64,000 bases of DNA from Rudaea sp. (GTDB lineage: Bacteria; Pseudomonadota; Gammaproteobacteria; Xanthomonadales; Rhodanobacteraceae): the NCBI GenBank assembly GCA_031291055.1, contig JARLJU010000264.1, forward strand, positions 51,347 to 115,346, in the 5' to 3' direction. A model generated the notes under the pieces. The model was not told the DNA's origin. It did not search any database and was given only the letters and a program-made list of their open reading frames with translations. This document shows positions 43,284-52,005 of the stretch, in pieces; position 1 is the stretch's first letter, and each line of letters starts with the position of its first letter. A program made the position numbers and the translations under genes.

Positions 43284-44576
43284 TCAACCCTGATGACTGC
43301 GTATCCTGCCAACCGTGGCCTGCAGGTCCTTCCATTCCGGTTGATCGGTGCGGGTGCGGCGCAGCCAGGCGGCGAGAGTCGCGATGTCGGCGTCGCTGAG
43401 GGCACCCGCAAAACCGGGCATGAAAAGCACCGGCATGCCGTCGTCCCGGCCGATGCCATCGAGGATGACATGGATCAGATTGGACGGATCCGGGCCGGTC
43501 AATGCGCTGTTGAGCGCAAGTCCCGGACGTGCCGGCAGCGGTGACGCGCCGCTGTTGTAGTGGCAGGATGCGCAGGCGGCAACGTAGAGATTGGCGCCGG
43601 CGGCGATGTCGTCATGCATGTCGCGATGCTCGAATGCCATCGCCTTCGCCAGTGCCGCATCAGCCGAGGCCGCACGCGAAGCCGAACCGTCGATATCGGC
43701 AAAATAAACGGCGATGGCGCGCACGTCGGCATCCGGAACTTTCGCCAGGCCGGCATGCACGACATCAGACATGGCGCCAGCCGCACTGCCGTGCAGGGCC
43801 GTGGCGCCGGTACGCAGGTAGGCGAACAACTCATCCTGCGTCCACGGCATCGGGGCAGGATTGGCCGCTGTCAGTGCAGGGGCGAGCCAGCTTTCGATCA
43901 TGGCGCCCGCATACTCAGCGTCTGTCCGCTCTGCGCCCAGTCTGTTGCGCGGCGTATGGCAGGCGGCGCAATGCGCCAGACCTTCGACCAGGTAAGCGCC
44001 GCGGTTCCACTGTTCACTCTTGTCCGGATCGGGCTGGTAGACACCTTTGTGCAGGAACAGCAGCTTCCAGCCGGCTTGCAGCGCGCGTACATTCAACGGA
44101 AACGGCAACGCGTTTTGTTTCGCTTCCGCCTTCAGCGGCTGGCGCGTCATGAAAAACGCGTAGAGCGCCTTGATGTCCTCGTCGCGAACCTTGGTGAAGT
44201 GATCGAAGGGAAATGCCGGGAACAATTGCGAACCATCGCGTGCCACGCCTTCGTGCAGGGCGCGTGCAAAGGCCTGTTCGGACCAGCGCCCGATGCCGGT
44301 ATCTGCATCCGGGGTGATGTTGGTCGAGAAGATGGTGCCGAAGCCGCTTTCCAGACCGACGCCGCCGGCATAGGCCTGGCCACCCGGCTGGGTATGGCAG
44401 CTGGCACAATTGCCGGCGCCGGCGAGCACTTCGCCTTGCGCAATCAGGGCGTCCGGAAAACTCGACGCGGCAGGAGGCTCGATCGGCGGCAACGCCGATC
44501 GCCAGGCCAGGACGAAGATGCCGATCACGCCGAGAACAACGAGCCCGAGCAGGCCGATGAGTAGTCGTTTGATCAA
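43284..44576 (-). CDS. Triheme cytochrome c of the molybdenum hydroxylase operon
   Basis: This 430-residue protein has a membrane anchor (about residues 4-25) and three heme sites: CASCH (about 57), CAACH (about 203) and a second CASCH (about 341). Motifs such as GFGTIFSTNITPDADTGIG and RGAYLVEGLAHCAACHTPRN match cytochrome subunits of alcohol/aldehyde dehydrogenases. As first gene of the operon with the 2Fe-2S and molybdopterin subunits, it is expected to collect their electrons and pass them to the membrane. It is a paralogue of the triheme protein at 36587. Confidence 0.92.
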   Translation of the reverse strand: MIKRLLIGLLGLVVLGVIGIFVLAWRSALPPIEPPAASSFPDALIAQGEVLAGAGNCASCHTQPGGQAYAGGVGLESGFGTIFSTNITPDADTGIGRWSEQAFARALHEGVARDGSQLFPAFPFDHFTKVRDEDIKALYAFFMTRQPLKAEAKQNALPFPLNVRALQAGWKLLFLHKGVYQPDPDKSEQWNRGAYLVEGLAHCAACHTPRNRLGAERTDAEYAGAMIESWLAPALTAANPAPMPWTQDELFAYLRTGATALHGSAAGAMSDVVHAGLAKVPDADVRAIAVYFADIDGSASRAASADAALAKAMAFEHRDMHDDIAAGANLYVAACASCHYNSGASPLPARPGLALNSALTGPDPSNLIHVILDGIGRDDGMPVLFMPGFAGALSDADIATLAAWLRRTRTDQPEWKDLQATVGRIRSHQG

Positions 44577-44738
44577 TTCTGGTCTCCCATTTCCTGCTCA
44601 GGGGACAGTGCATCGGCACGGTTGATCGGTGCAAATACCGCGAAATTCACTCTACTCTCTGTGAACGCCTTATCCAAGTTGCGCGACGGGGTGATCCGGA
44701 AAATCCGCGCGGTTTTCCGCACGCTTAAAACCACCCGC

Positions 44739-46256
44739 TTACAATCGGCTGACAATATATGTGTGGATCGCATGCGCGGGCAGATTGCACGCACGCGTGT
44801 CGCCGGCCACGTCGAGAGTGAAGGCGCGCGCGTCGTCGCCGGGATTGACCACGATCACGACGAGGCTGCCATCCGGGTTGGCGAATGCAATGGATTGCAG
44901 CGCGTCGATCCGGCCCTGCAACTTCAGCCGCGTCGCGCCGGGGCGAACGTACTTGCTGAAATGTGCGATGTAATGGAACGAGGGCTGGTAGTGCACTTCG
45001 CCTTCGGCCGTGTCGATGAGCACCGGCGCATGGCAGAAATTGCCGACGTGGTTCGGGCCGCCCTGCATGTCGAGCGCAATGTTCCAGTCGATGAAGCCGC
45101 ACACACCGTTGTCGAGGTCGCCGATGATGTTGCGCGCATAGCGCTCGGCCGGTTCCCATTCGCCGGCGTGCGCGCCGCCTTCCACGCAGCCTTCGGTGAA
45201 CAGGATCTGCTTGTCCGGGAAGGCGTCGAGCACGCGGCGTGAAGCGGCGAAATCCTCATCGCCATACCAGTGCAGGGCCAGTCCGGCCAGATACTTCGCG
45301 CTGTCCGCGTTGCCCAGCAACGCCGCGGCACGTACTTCAAGTCCATCGCGATTGTGGTCCCAGCCAAACAGTTTCACATCCGCAAGCCTGGCTTTTTGCA
45401 GCGCGGGACCGAGAAACTCGGCGACGAAACTGCTTTCTTCCCTAGGCAGGTACAGACACGATTCCCAGGGTTGCGCCGCGTCGGGTTCGTTCTGCACGGT
45501 CAATGCCCAGACCGGAATTTTTTCCTCGTCGCGCATGGCCTTGAGGAAACGCACGTAGCAGTCGGCCCAGGCATCTTCATAGCCCGTGCGCAACGTACCT
45601 CCGCGCACAAGCTGGCCGTTGGTTTTCATCCATGCGGGCGGACTCCAGGGCGACGCGACGAGCTTGAACCGGTTCGCGCCGACCAGGCGCTGCACGTCGC
45701 GGATCAGCGGCAGTTGCCGCGCGCGCATCGGTGCCAGCGAGAAGTGACGCAGCGCGCGGTCGTCGGCCGTGTCGTCGAGCGTCCAGCTCGTCAGCGAAAA
45801 ATCGCAGCTGCCGATGTGCGTACGCGCCAGGGTATAGCCGATGCCGTCGGCAGGATCGTAGTAGGCGTGCAGCACCTGCATGCGCTTGGCTTTCGGCAAC
45901 TGCTGCAGTACGTAGGCTGCGCTTTCGGTCAGCGCGCCGCCAAAGCCGAGGATTTGCTGATCGCGTTGCCGCGGATCGCAGACGATCGCTGCGTCTGCAT
46001 CCGCGCCGGCCGCGGGTTCCGGCAGCGCGGCGAGACGATGACCGTTGTCGCGCGCGGTTTCGATCAGGGTCCAGCGTCGCAGCCCAGGTTGCGCATCGGG
46101 TGTTGCGGCAAAGCCGCTCGACAACGCAGGCGGGAGCAGGGTCGAAGTCGCCAGCGCAGCCATCCCGCCTTGCAGCAGCCGCCTGCGTGTCGACGAAGTC
46201 CTTGCGTATTTGCCCGATTCCACGAATTGCTCTGAGACAGCCGACAATGCGCCCAT
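44739..46256 (-). CDS. Glycoside hydrolase family 30 (glucosylceramidase-like)
   Basis: This 505-residue secreted glycosidase has a twin-arginine-like leader (TSSTRRRLLQGGMAALATST). The GH30 barrel is recognised by LGFGGALTESAAYVL, ARTHIGSCDFSLTSWT, SPWSPPAWMKTNGQL, the acid/base glutamate E257 in TVQNEP and the nucleophile E355 in ILFTEGC. The C-terminal beta domain (SIAFANPDGSLVVIVVNPGD) is complete. GH30 subfamily 1 members cleave beta-glucosides such as glucosylceramide or beta-1,6-glucans; the substrate here is not determined. It stands alone between the cytochrome operon and the RND pump. Confidence 0.92.
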   Translation of the reverse strand: MGALSAVSEQFVESGKYARTSSTRRRLLQGGMAALATSTLLPPALSSGFAATPDAQPGLRRWTLIETARDNGHRLAALPEPAAGADADAAIVCDPRQRDQQILGFGGALTESAAYVLQQLPKAKRMQVLHAYYDPADGIGYTLARTHIGSCDFSLTSWTLDDTADDRALRHFSLAPMRARQLPLIRDVQRLVGANRFKLVASPWSPPAWMKTNGQLVRGGTLRTGYEDAWADCYVRFLKAMRDEEKIPVWALTVQNEPDAAQPWESCLYLPREESSFVAEFLGPALQKARLADVKLFGWDHNRDGLEVRAAALLGNADSAKYLAGLALHWYGDEDFAASRRVLDAFPDKQILFTEGCVEGGAHAGEWEPAERYARNIIGDLDNGVCGFIDWNIALDMQGGPNHVGNFCHAPVLIDTAEGEVHYQPSFHYIAHFSKYVRPGATRLKLQGRIDALQSIAFANPDGSLVVIVVNPGDDARAFTLDVAGDTRACNLPAHAIHTYIVSRL

Positions 46257-46298
46257 GTTCAGAGTTGTCGAACGCTCCCGTCAAGCGGCATCCGGTTT

Positions 46299-47381
46299 CT
46301 AGCCGCCGTTGGCAATCTTCACCGCCTGGCCGGCGCTCAGGCGTTCGGCTCCGCGCACCACGAGTCGGTCCCCGGCGGCGAGCGCGCCGTGCACTTCGAT
46401 CTTGTCGCCGGTCGCCGTGGCGGCGGTCACCGGAATCTGCTCGGCCGTGTTCTGCGCCGACACGCGCATGACATAGGTCTGATCCTGGCGTTGCACGAGC
46501 GCGTCGCGCGGTACGGTGAGCGACTCGTTGCCGCTGTCCTCGGGCAGTGCGACTTCGATGGCGCTGCCGACCAGGGCAAGGGCAGGGTCGACCGCGACGC
46601 GCAATTCGAACTGGCGCGCGCGCTCGTCGCCGACTGGCACCACGGCGCGTACGTTCGCACTGCGTTCCTGACCGCCGGATTTCACCTTTACCTGCATGCC
46701 GGCATGGATCTTGTCGGCCATCGCCAACGGCGCCTGCACGCGCGCCTCGATGTGATCGGTGTCGACCAGGTGCACGATGCTGGCACCCACCTGCAGGTAT
46801 TCGCCGCGCTGGGCAAAGCGTTCGGTCACGATTCCGGCGAACGGCGCGTGCACGTCGGCCTGCTCGATGTCGTGTTCGATCTGGTGCAACTGCGCGCGCG
46901 CATGAGCCATGGTTTGCACATTTGTCTCCAGCGTCGCCCGCGCTTCGTCGATCTGGGTCTTGGCGATGCTGTTCGAGGTTTCGAGTTTGGCCAGCCGCTG
47001 CAATTGCGTGTCGGACAACGCGCGCTGCGCCTCGGCACGGCGCACGTCGGACTGGATTTCCTCGCGACGCAGGCGCAAGGCTTCATCGTCGAGTTTGGCG
47101 ATGCGCTCGCCAGCCTTCACGCGCGTGCCGACTTCGGCGACGAATTCCAGGCGCCCGGCTTCGGCGCTGGCGATCTTCGCATCATCGCGGCTGACCACGC
47201 TGCCCGGCACCCAGCGCGTCGGCGCAAGACGCGCGGTCGTGGCCTGGCCGATTTCTACAACCGCGGCCGGAAGCGTTTCCCCGGCGTGGCTGGCCGCGCT
47301 GGCGGCGAAAAGGATCAACGCGATGAGGACGGCGCCCAGTGCGCGGATGTTCAGATTTCTGATGGTGGAAATGCGTTGCAT
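46299..47381 (-). CDS. RND efflux pump periplasmic adaptor
   Basis: This 360-residue membrane-fusion protein has an N-terminal signal (about residues 1-34). A lipoyl-like half-domain is at GSVVSRDDAKIASAEAGRLEFV, a coiled-coil hairpin at about 105-170, the second lipoyl half at ADVHAPFAGIVTERFAQRGEYLQVG, then beta-barrel and membrane-proximal domains. It links the inner-membrane pump encoded directly downstream to an outer-membrane TolC-type channel, not encoded in this window. The ATG at 47381 follows AGGAATGGTCCT. The permease gene lies immediately upstream on the same strand. Confidence 0.92.
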   Translation of the reverse strand: MQRISTIRNLNIRALGAVLIALILFAASAASHAGETLPAAVVEIGQATTARLAPTRWVPGSVVSRDDAKIASAEAGRLEFVAEVGTRVKAGERIAKLDDEALRLRREEIQSDVRRAEAQRALSDTQLQRLAKLETSNSIAKTQIDEARATLETNVQTMAHARAQLHQIEHDIEQADVHAPFAGIVTERFAQRGEYLQVGASIVHLVDTDHIEARVQAPLAMADKIHAGMQVKVKSGGQERSANVRAVVPVGDERARQFELRVAVDPALALVGSAIEVALPEDSGNESLTVPRDALVQRQDQTYVMRVSAQNTAEQIPVTAATATGDKIEVHGALAAGDRLVVRGAERLSAGQAVKIANGG

Positions 47382-47454
47382 AGGACCATTCCTGTTTTTG
47401 ATTGGCATCCCGACATTCCATGCCGGAATGACATTTCTACGTAGATTGAGGACT

Positions 47455-50400
47455 TCACGCCGCTTCGACTTCAACGATGCGCGGCAACTGTCCGCGCGGA
47501 GGCGCCACGATCTTGCGCTCGCGTCTGGCGAACGAAAGGCGCATGAGGCTGGGCAGCAGCAGCAGCGAGAAAACCAGGCTGATAACGACACCGCCTACAT
47601 TCACCGCGGCCAGGCCACGATAGATGACGCTGCCGGGTCCCGGATTCACGGCCATCGGCAGTGCGCCGAGCGCGCCGGTCAGCGTGCTCGCCAGGATCGC
47701 GCGCAGGCGCTGGTTGAGCGACATGCGGATCGCGTCGTCGAGGCTGGCGCCGTTTTCCTGTGCCGTGCGGGTCAGGTCGACGAGCAGGATCGCGTGATTG
47801 ACGACGACGCCGACCATCATGATGAAGCCGATCATCGACAGCAGATCCAGCGGCTGGAACGCGAACAGGCCAAGTACACGCAGGCCCACCATGCCGCCAA
47901 TCAGCGCGAGCGGCACGGTCAATACCACGACCACGGCATGGCGCAGTGACTTGAACATCGCCGCCATCAGCAGCAAAAGTACAAAAAGCGCCAAAATGAA
48001 ATTTGTGCCGATCGTGCCGACGATCTGGTCGAGGCGGTCGGCGCTGCCGGCCAGGCGTATGCTGCCCTCGGGCAGTTGCCTGTGCAGCTCCGGCAGTACG
48101 TCCTTGTCGATCGTCTGCAGTGCGTCCTGCAATGCGAGCGTTGCAGGCGGATCCATGGTCAGGGTGACCGTGCGGCGATGATCGAGACGGCGGATCTGGG
48201 TCGGGCCCAGCGCGGTTTGGAACTTGACCAGGTCGCCCATGGGCATGATGCGGCCGCTGGGCGTGACCACGGGCGTCTGTGCGATCTCCTCGGGCGTCTG
48301 GCCCCCGCTGGTGCGCAGGATGATTGGCACACGCTGTTCGCCATCGAAGTATTCGCCCAGCCACGAGCCGTCGCCGAGCGTGCGCACGATGTCGCCGACC
48401 GTGGCGCGATCCCAGCCGGCTTCGGCGATGCGGCGGTCGTCCGGCACGGCATGCAGTTCGAGCTGGGCGGCATCGGTCGGCGGAAAGGCCTGCACGTTGG
48501 CGCCGGGGAATTTGGCTTCGAGCAACTTGCGCCCGGCTTCTGCGACTTTGTATAACTTCGCACTGTCGTCGCCCTGCAGATGGATCGACACCGAGCGCGC
48601 CGAACCGCCGAAGCCGCCGAACAGATTGCCTTCCTCGGTGAACACGCGCGTATCCGGCAGGCCGACCGTGATTTCGTCGCGCACGATGCGTTCCAGGTCG
48701 CCGATGCGTTTTTCGTCGACGACGCGTGCGCCGATCGTGCCGCCGCCCGGCCACAGCAGCACATACCAGTTCTTCAATTGCGGCTGCTTCTTGCCATCCA
48801 TGTACGGTTTCATGCGTGCGAGGATCTGCGGCACCATCTCGCGGTCGACGACGTCCGGCGCCATGCCCGGCGGGAAATTGAAATACGCATCGATGGCCGC
48901 GCGCTTGACCGGCGGCAGATAGTCCAGGCGCGGCTTGAATGCGAATGTCAGCGCCAGCGGCAGCACCAGCAGCGCGGCAATCCATCCCAGCTGCTTGGGC
49001 CGGGTGTCGGTCAGACTCATGATCTTGTCGGTAAGCCACGGCCAGCCGTCGCCATAGCCGGATTTGAGTTTCTTCGCCTTGAGCCAGCCCGAGGCGGCCG
49101 GCAGCACGGTGATCGCGACGACGACCGAAATCGCCACGGCAATCGAAATCGTCAGTGCCAGGTCGGCGAAGATCTGGCCCTCGACATCGCGCAGGAACAC
49201 GACCGGCAGGAACACGGCGATTGTCGTGATCGTCGAGGCGATCAGCGCGCCGACGACCTGGTGCGTACCCTTGGAGGCAGCTTCGTCCGGCGTCATGCCG
49301 CCTTCTTTCAGGCGCAGGATATTTCCCGACACGACGATCGCTCCCTCGACCACCATGCCGACCGCGAACGCGAGTCCCGCGAGCGAGATCACGTTGAGGC
49401 TGTGCCCGGTCAGACGCAGTGCGGTGAATGTCGCCAGCAGGCAGATCGGAATCGCGGTTGCGATCAGGATCGTCGCGCGCCAGTCGCGCATGAACCACCA
49501 CACGCACAGCAGCGACAGCAAGGCGCCGACGATCAGGTTCTCGCTGAGCAGGCTCACTGCGCGGTTGATGAACAGCGACGAGTCGAACGATTGCTCGATG
49601 CCCAGACCCTTCGCCTTGAGCGGTCCGTCACGCAGCTCGGCAACGACCTTCTTCACGGCGTTCAGCGTTTCCAGCACATTCGCGCCGCTGGCCTTGCGCA
49701 CGTCCAGACCGACGGCCGGATTGCCGTTCTGGTAGGCGAAAAACTGACGCTCCGGAGGTTGCATCCTTATCGTTGCAACATCGCCGAGGCGGATCGGCTT
49801 GCCATCGCGCCACGACAGTACCAGCGCGCCGAGTTCCTCGGGCTTGTAACGTCCGGTATAGCGCAGCTCGTATTGCTGGCGACCCACTTCGATCTGGCCG
49901 CCGGAAACATCGGCGGCACTCGCCGCGCGGGCGGCGATGTCGGGAATCGCAACGCCCAGGCTCGCGGCCTTGGCCATGTCGACGGTGATCCGCACTTCGT
50001 CCGGGGGGCCGGCGTTGACGACGACCTGGGCCACGCCGGGCACGCCTTCGATGCGCGGCTTGACCGTGTTCTCGATGAAATGACGATAGTTGTCGACCGG
50101 ACCCGGCGTACCCGGCAGCAACTGCACGAAGAACCAGCTCAGCGATTCATTCGCGTCGCCGCCGCCGACCTGGACGACGGGGCGGTCGGCGTCCTTGGGA
50201 ATCGAACGCACGCGATTGATGCGTCCGATCACTTCCACGAGCGCGTTCTTCATGTCGGTGCCGATCGCGAACGTGAGATTGATATTGCTGCCGCCAGAGC
50301 CGGCATTGCCGTCAAGCTCTTCCACTCCGGGCAAGCCCTGCAGCACTTCTTCCTGCGGTTCGAGCAGTTCGGACTCGACTTCCTCCGGCGAGGCCGCACG

Positions 50401-50553
50401 CCAGTTCGTCTGGATCGAAATCTGCGGCCGGTCGATGTCGGGGAACAGTTGCAGCGGCAGCTGGCGCAGGCTCATGAACCCGAGCACCGCGACCAGCAAC
50501 ACGACCATGCCGACGGCAACCGGATTCTTCAGCGAGGATTCGATCAGTTTCAT
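47455..50553 (-). CDS. RND family efflux permease
   Basis: This 1,032-residue proton-driven exporter has twelve helices in two repeated halves with large periplasmic loops. Typical motifs are MKLIESSLKNPVAVGMVVLL at the start, LPLQLFPDIDRPQISIQTNW in the first porter loop and VVGALIASTITTIAVFLP in helix 6. Helix 4 reads FAVGMVVEGAIVV, where AcrB has the paired proton-relay aspartates, so only a single acidic residue is present. Helix 10 has VGVVVNHAILLVDL. Substrate is not predictable; the subfamily is nearest HAE1-like drug and metabolite pumps. It is followed by its adaptor gene. Confidence 0.94.
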   Translation of the reverse strand: MKLIESSLKNPVAVGMVVLLVAVLGFMSLRQLPLQLFPDIDRPQISIQTNWRAASPEEVESELLEPQEEVLQGLPGVEELDGNAGSGGSNINLTFAIGTDMKNALVEVIGRINRVRSIPKDADRPVVQVGGGDANESLSWFFVQLLPGTPGPVDNYRHFIENTVKPRIEGVPGVAQVVVNAGPPDEVRITVDMAKAASLGVAIPDIAARAASAADVSGGQIEVGRQQYELRYTGRYKPEELGALVLSWRDGKPIRLGDVATIRMQPPERQFFAYQNGNPAVGLDVRKASGANVLETLNAVKKVVAELRDGPLKAKGLGIEQSFDSSLFINRAVSLLSENLIVGALLSLLCVWWFMRDWRATILIATAIPICLLATFTALRLTGHSLNVISLAGLAFAVGMVVEGAIVVSGNILRLKEGGMTPDEAASKGTHQVVGALIASTITTIAVFLPVVFLRDVEGQIFADLALTISIAVAISVVVAITVLPAASGWLKAKKLKSGYGDGWPWLTDKIMSLTDTRPKQLGWIAALLVLPLALTFAFKPRLDYLPPVKRAAIDAYFNFPPGMAPDVVDREMVPQILARMKPYMDGKKQPQLKNWYVLLWPGGGTIGARVVDEKRIGDLERIVRDEITVGLPDTRVFTEEGNLFGGFGGSARSVSIHLQGDDSAKLYKVAEAGRKLLEAKFPGANVQAFPPTDAAQLELHAVPDDRRIAEAGWDRATVGDIVRTLGDGSWLGEYFDGEQRVPIILRTSGGQTPEEIAQTPVVTPSGRIMPMGDLVKFQTALGPTQIRRLDHRRTVTLTMDPPATLALQDALQTIDKDVLPELHRQLPEGSIRLAGSADRLDQIVGTIGTNFILALFVLLLLMAAMFKSLRHAVVVVLTVPLALIGGMVGLRVLGLFAFQPLDLLSMIGFIMMVGVVVNHAILLVDLTRTAQENGASLDDAIRMSLNQRLRAILASTLTGALGALPMAVNPGPGSVIYRGLAAVNVGGVVISLVFSLLLLPSLMRLSFARRERKIVAPPRGQLPRIVEVEAA

Positions 50554-50737
50554 GCGCCCACTCCGACAATCCCCATGGCGCGAGTCTCGCACCGGGTCAC
50601 AGGCGGTTGGATGCGGCGGAAGTCATATTGGTTGCGTCGATTGCGCCGAAACGAATTTTGCGCGCGACGAAGTGTGTGAAGGCCCCAACTTCTGGCATAC
50701 CTTCTTCCCCTCTCCGGTCGGGGGAGGGCGTCCGATC

Positions 50738-50767
50738 CGTTCGTCCTTCGATACCTCAGGACGAACG
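50738..50767. repeat. Perfect 10-bp inverted repeat
   Basis: CGTTCGTCCT and AGGACGAACG are separated by ten bases. Similar AGGACGAACGG sequences are common dispersed repeats between proteobacterial genes. It sits to the left of repeat copy B, after a second short C/G-rich stem at 50708-50728. Confidence 0.75.
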
Positions 50768-50797
50768 GGTCCCGGTTCAAATAGAAGCAGAGCTTTC

Positions 50798-51173
50798 GGT
50801 CGGCCTTCGGCCGAGCGGGTTTTCCCGGTACCGCCTGCGATGCTCGGCGCGGCGAAGGGGGCCCAAGAGCAAGAGCAAAGCCAGAACAACCGCGACGCAA
50901 ATGCTTGTGCTCTGGCGCGCAGGACGCGCGCTAACAGGGCCTCTGCGGTGCGGCGAGGCTGCGCAGGAAAGACCGCAGGCTGGCGCGCACGATGCGCGCC
51001 AATTCGCTGCGTGCACACGGATGTGCACGCAGCGAACCCCGAAGCAGCCTCGCGAACTCGCAGGGCAGGAGCCCGGAGAGCGCACCACCGGGGTCGCCTT
51101 TCTTTTGCTTGCTTTTCTTTGCTGAAGCAAAAAAAGTGAGCCGCTCGGCCGAAGGGCGAGCGGAAGCTTTGCA
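50798..51173. repeat. Long intergenic repeat, copy B
   Basis: The 650-base gap between the RND permease and the LytTR regulator holds no credible gene. It contains the same ordered blocks as copy A: CGGCCTTCGGCCGAGCG, CCGCCTGCGATGCTCGGC, the 34-base hairpin core, ACCGGGGTC, an oligo-A hairpin (TTTGCTgaAGCAAA) and GGCCGAAGGGCGAGCGGA. Both copies read in the same orientation 30 kb apart. It is shorter than copy A on its left side, lacking the two TTTTGG/TTTTGCGG hairpins. Confidence 0.75.
51003..51036. repeat. Perfect 15-bp hairpin core of repeat copy B
   Basis: TTCGCTGCGTGCACA and TGTGCACGCAGCGAA are perfectly complementary around a 4-base loop. The corresponding position in copy A keeps the outer arms and total length but has four mismatches. 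Confidence 0.88.
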
Positions 51174-51204
51174 TTAGGGGATTACCATTTCTCGAAGATT
51201 CCTG

Positions 51205-52005
51205 TCACGCCAACAGCCGCAACTTGTCCTTGTAGCTGCGCGACAACTTCAGTTCGTGCCCCGAATCCAGCCGCAGAAAATATTCGCCGTTCTGGTGCGG
51301 CCGCATCTCCTTCACGCGGGCCAGGTTCACGATGGTCGAGCGATGCACGCGCTGGAAACGCCGCGGATCCAGCCGTTGTTCCAGTTCATGCATCGTCCCG
51401 CGCAGCACATGCGTCGCGTCGGTCGTGTGCACGCACATGTAGTCGCCGGCCGCGTCGATCCACTGGATCGCATCCAGATCGACGCGCACGACGCGCTGGC
51501 CGTCGCGGATCGCGAGTTTCTCCGCGCGCGGATGCGGGTGCGATTCGCCGGCGAGCGCTTCATCCAGCCGCAGGTCGGGTTTGTTCGACACCGCGGCGAG
51601 CAGCTTGAGCAATCGCTCGCACCGGTCGTTCGCTACCCGCGATGCCAGTTGCGCGCGTGCGCGTTCGATCGCCTCGTCCAGGCGCGTGTCTTCCACCGGC
51701 TTGAGCAGGTAGTCCAAAGCGCTGGCGGCGAACGCGGCCAGGGCGTACTGATCGAATGCGGTGACGAACACGGTGAGCGGCAGCATCGATGCGGGCAGCG
51801 CGCGCAGCAGGCCGAAACCGTCGATGCCCGGCATCTGCACATCCAGGAACATCAGCTGCGGCTGCAGCGCCGAGATCGCATGGAATGCCTCGCGGCCGTT
51901 GCCCGACTCGCCGACAATCTCGATGTCGGCATGCCGCTGCAGGCGCAGTTCCAGGCCGCGCCGGGCCAGCGGTTCGTCATCGACGATGAGGGCGCGGATG
52001 CTCAT
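51205..52005 (-). CDS. LytTR family response regulator
   Basis: This 266-residue regulator has an N-terminal receiver domain (IVDDEPLARRGLE, phosphoacceptor D55 in FLDVQMPG, TAFDQYALAAFAASALDYLLKP) and a C-terminal LytTR DNA-binding domain from about residue 165 (KLAIRDGQRVVRVDLDAIQWIDAAGDYMCV..., RRFQRVHRSTIVNLARVKEM, GHELKLSRSYKD). It is encoded directly after, and overlapping (ATGA), a LytS-type kinase, forming one two-component system. Targets are not evident; LytTR systems in related bacteria control envelope, exopolysaccharide or peptidase genes, and an rml operon starts on the other side. Confidence 0.93.
   Translation of the reverse strand: MSIRALIVDDEPLARRGLELRLQRHADIEIVGESGNGREAFHAISALQPQLMFLDVQMPGIDGFGLLRALPASMLPLTVFVTAFDQYALAAFAASALDYLLKPVEDTRLDEAIERARAQLASRVANDRCERLLKLLAAVSNKPDLRLDEALAGESHPHPRAEKLAIRDGQRVVRVDLDAIQWIDAAGDYMCVHTTDATHVLRGTMHELEQRLDPRRFQRVHRSTIVNLARVKEMRPHQNGEYFLRLDSGHELKLSRSYKDKLRLLA

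Noticed and set aside
47471..50679. Open frames of 600 to 700 codons in other frames across the RND permease gene
   Set aside because: No recognisable domains; composition is typical of shadow frames opposite helix-rich coding sequence.
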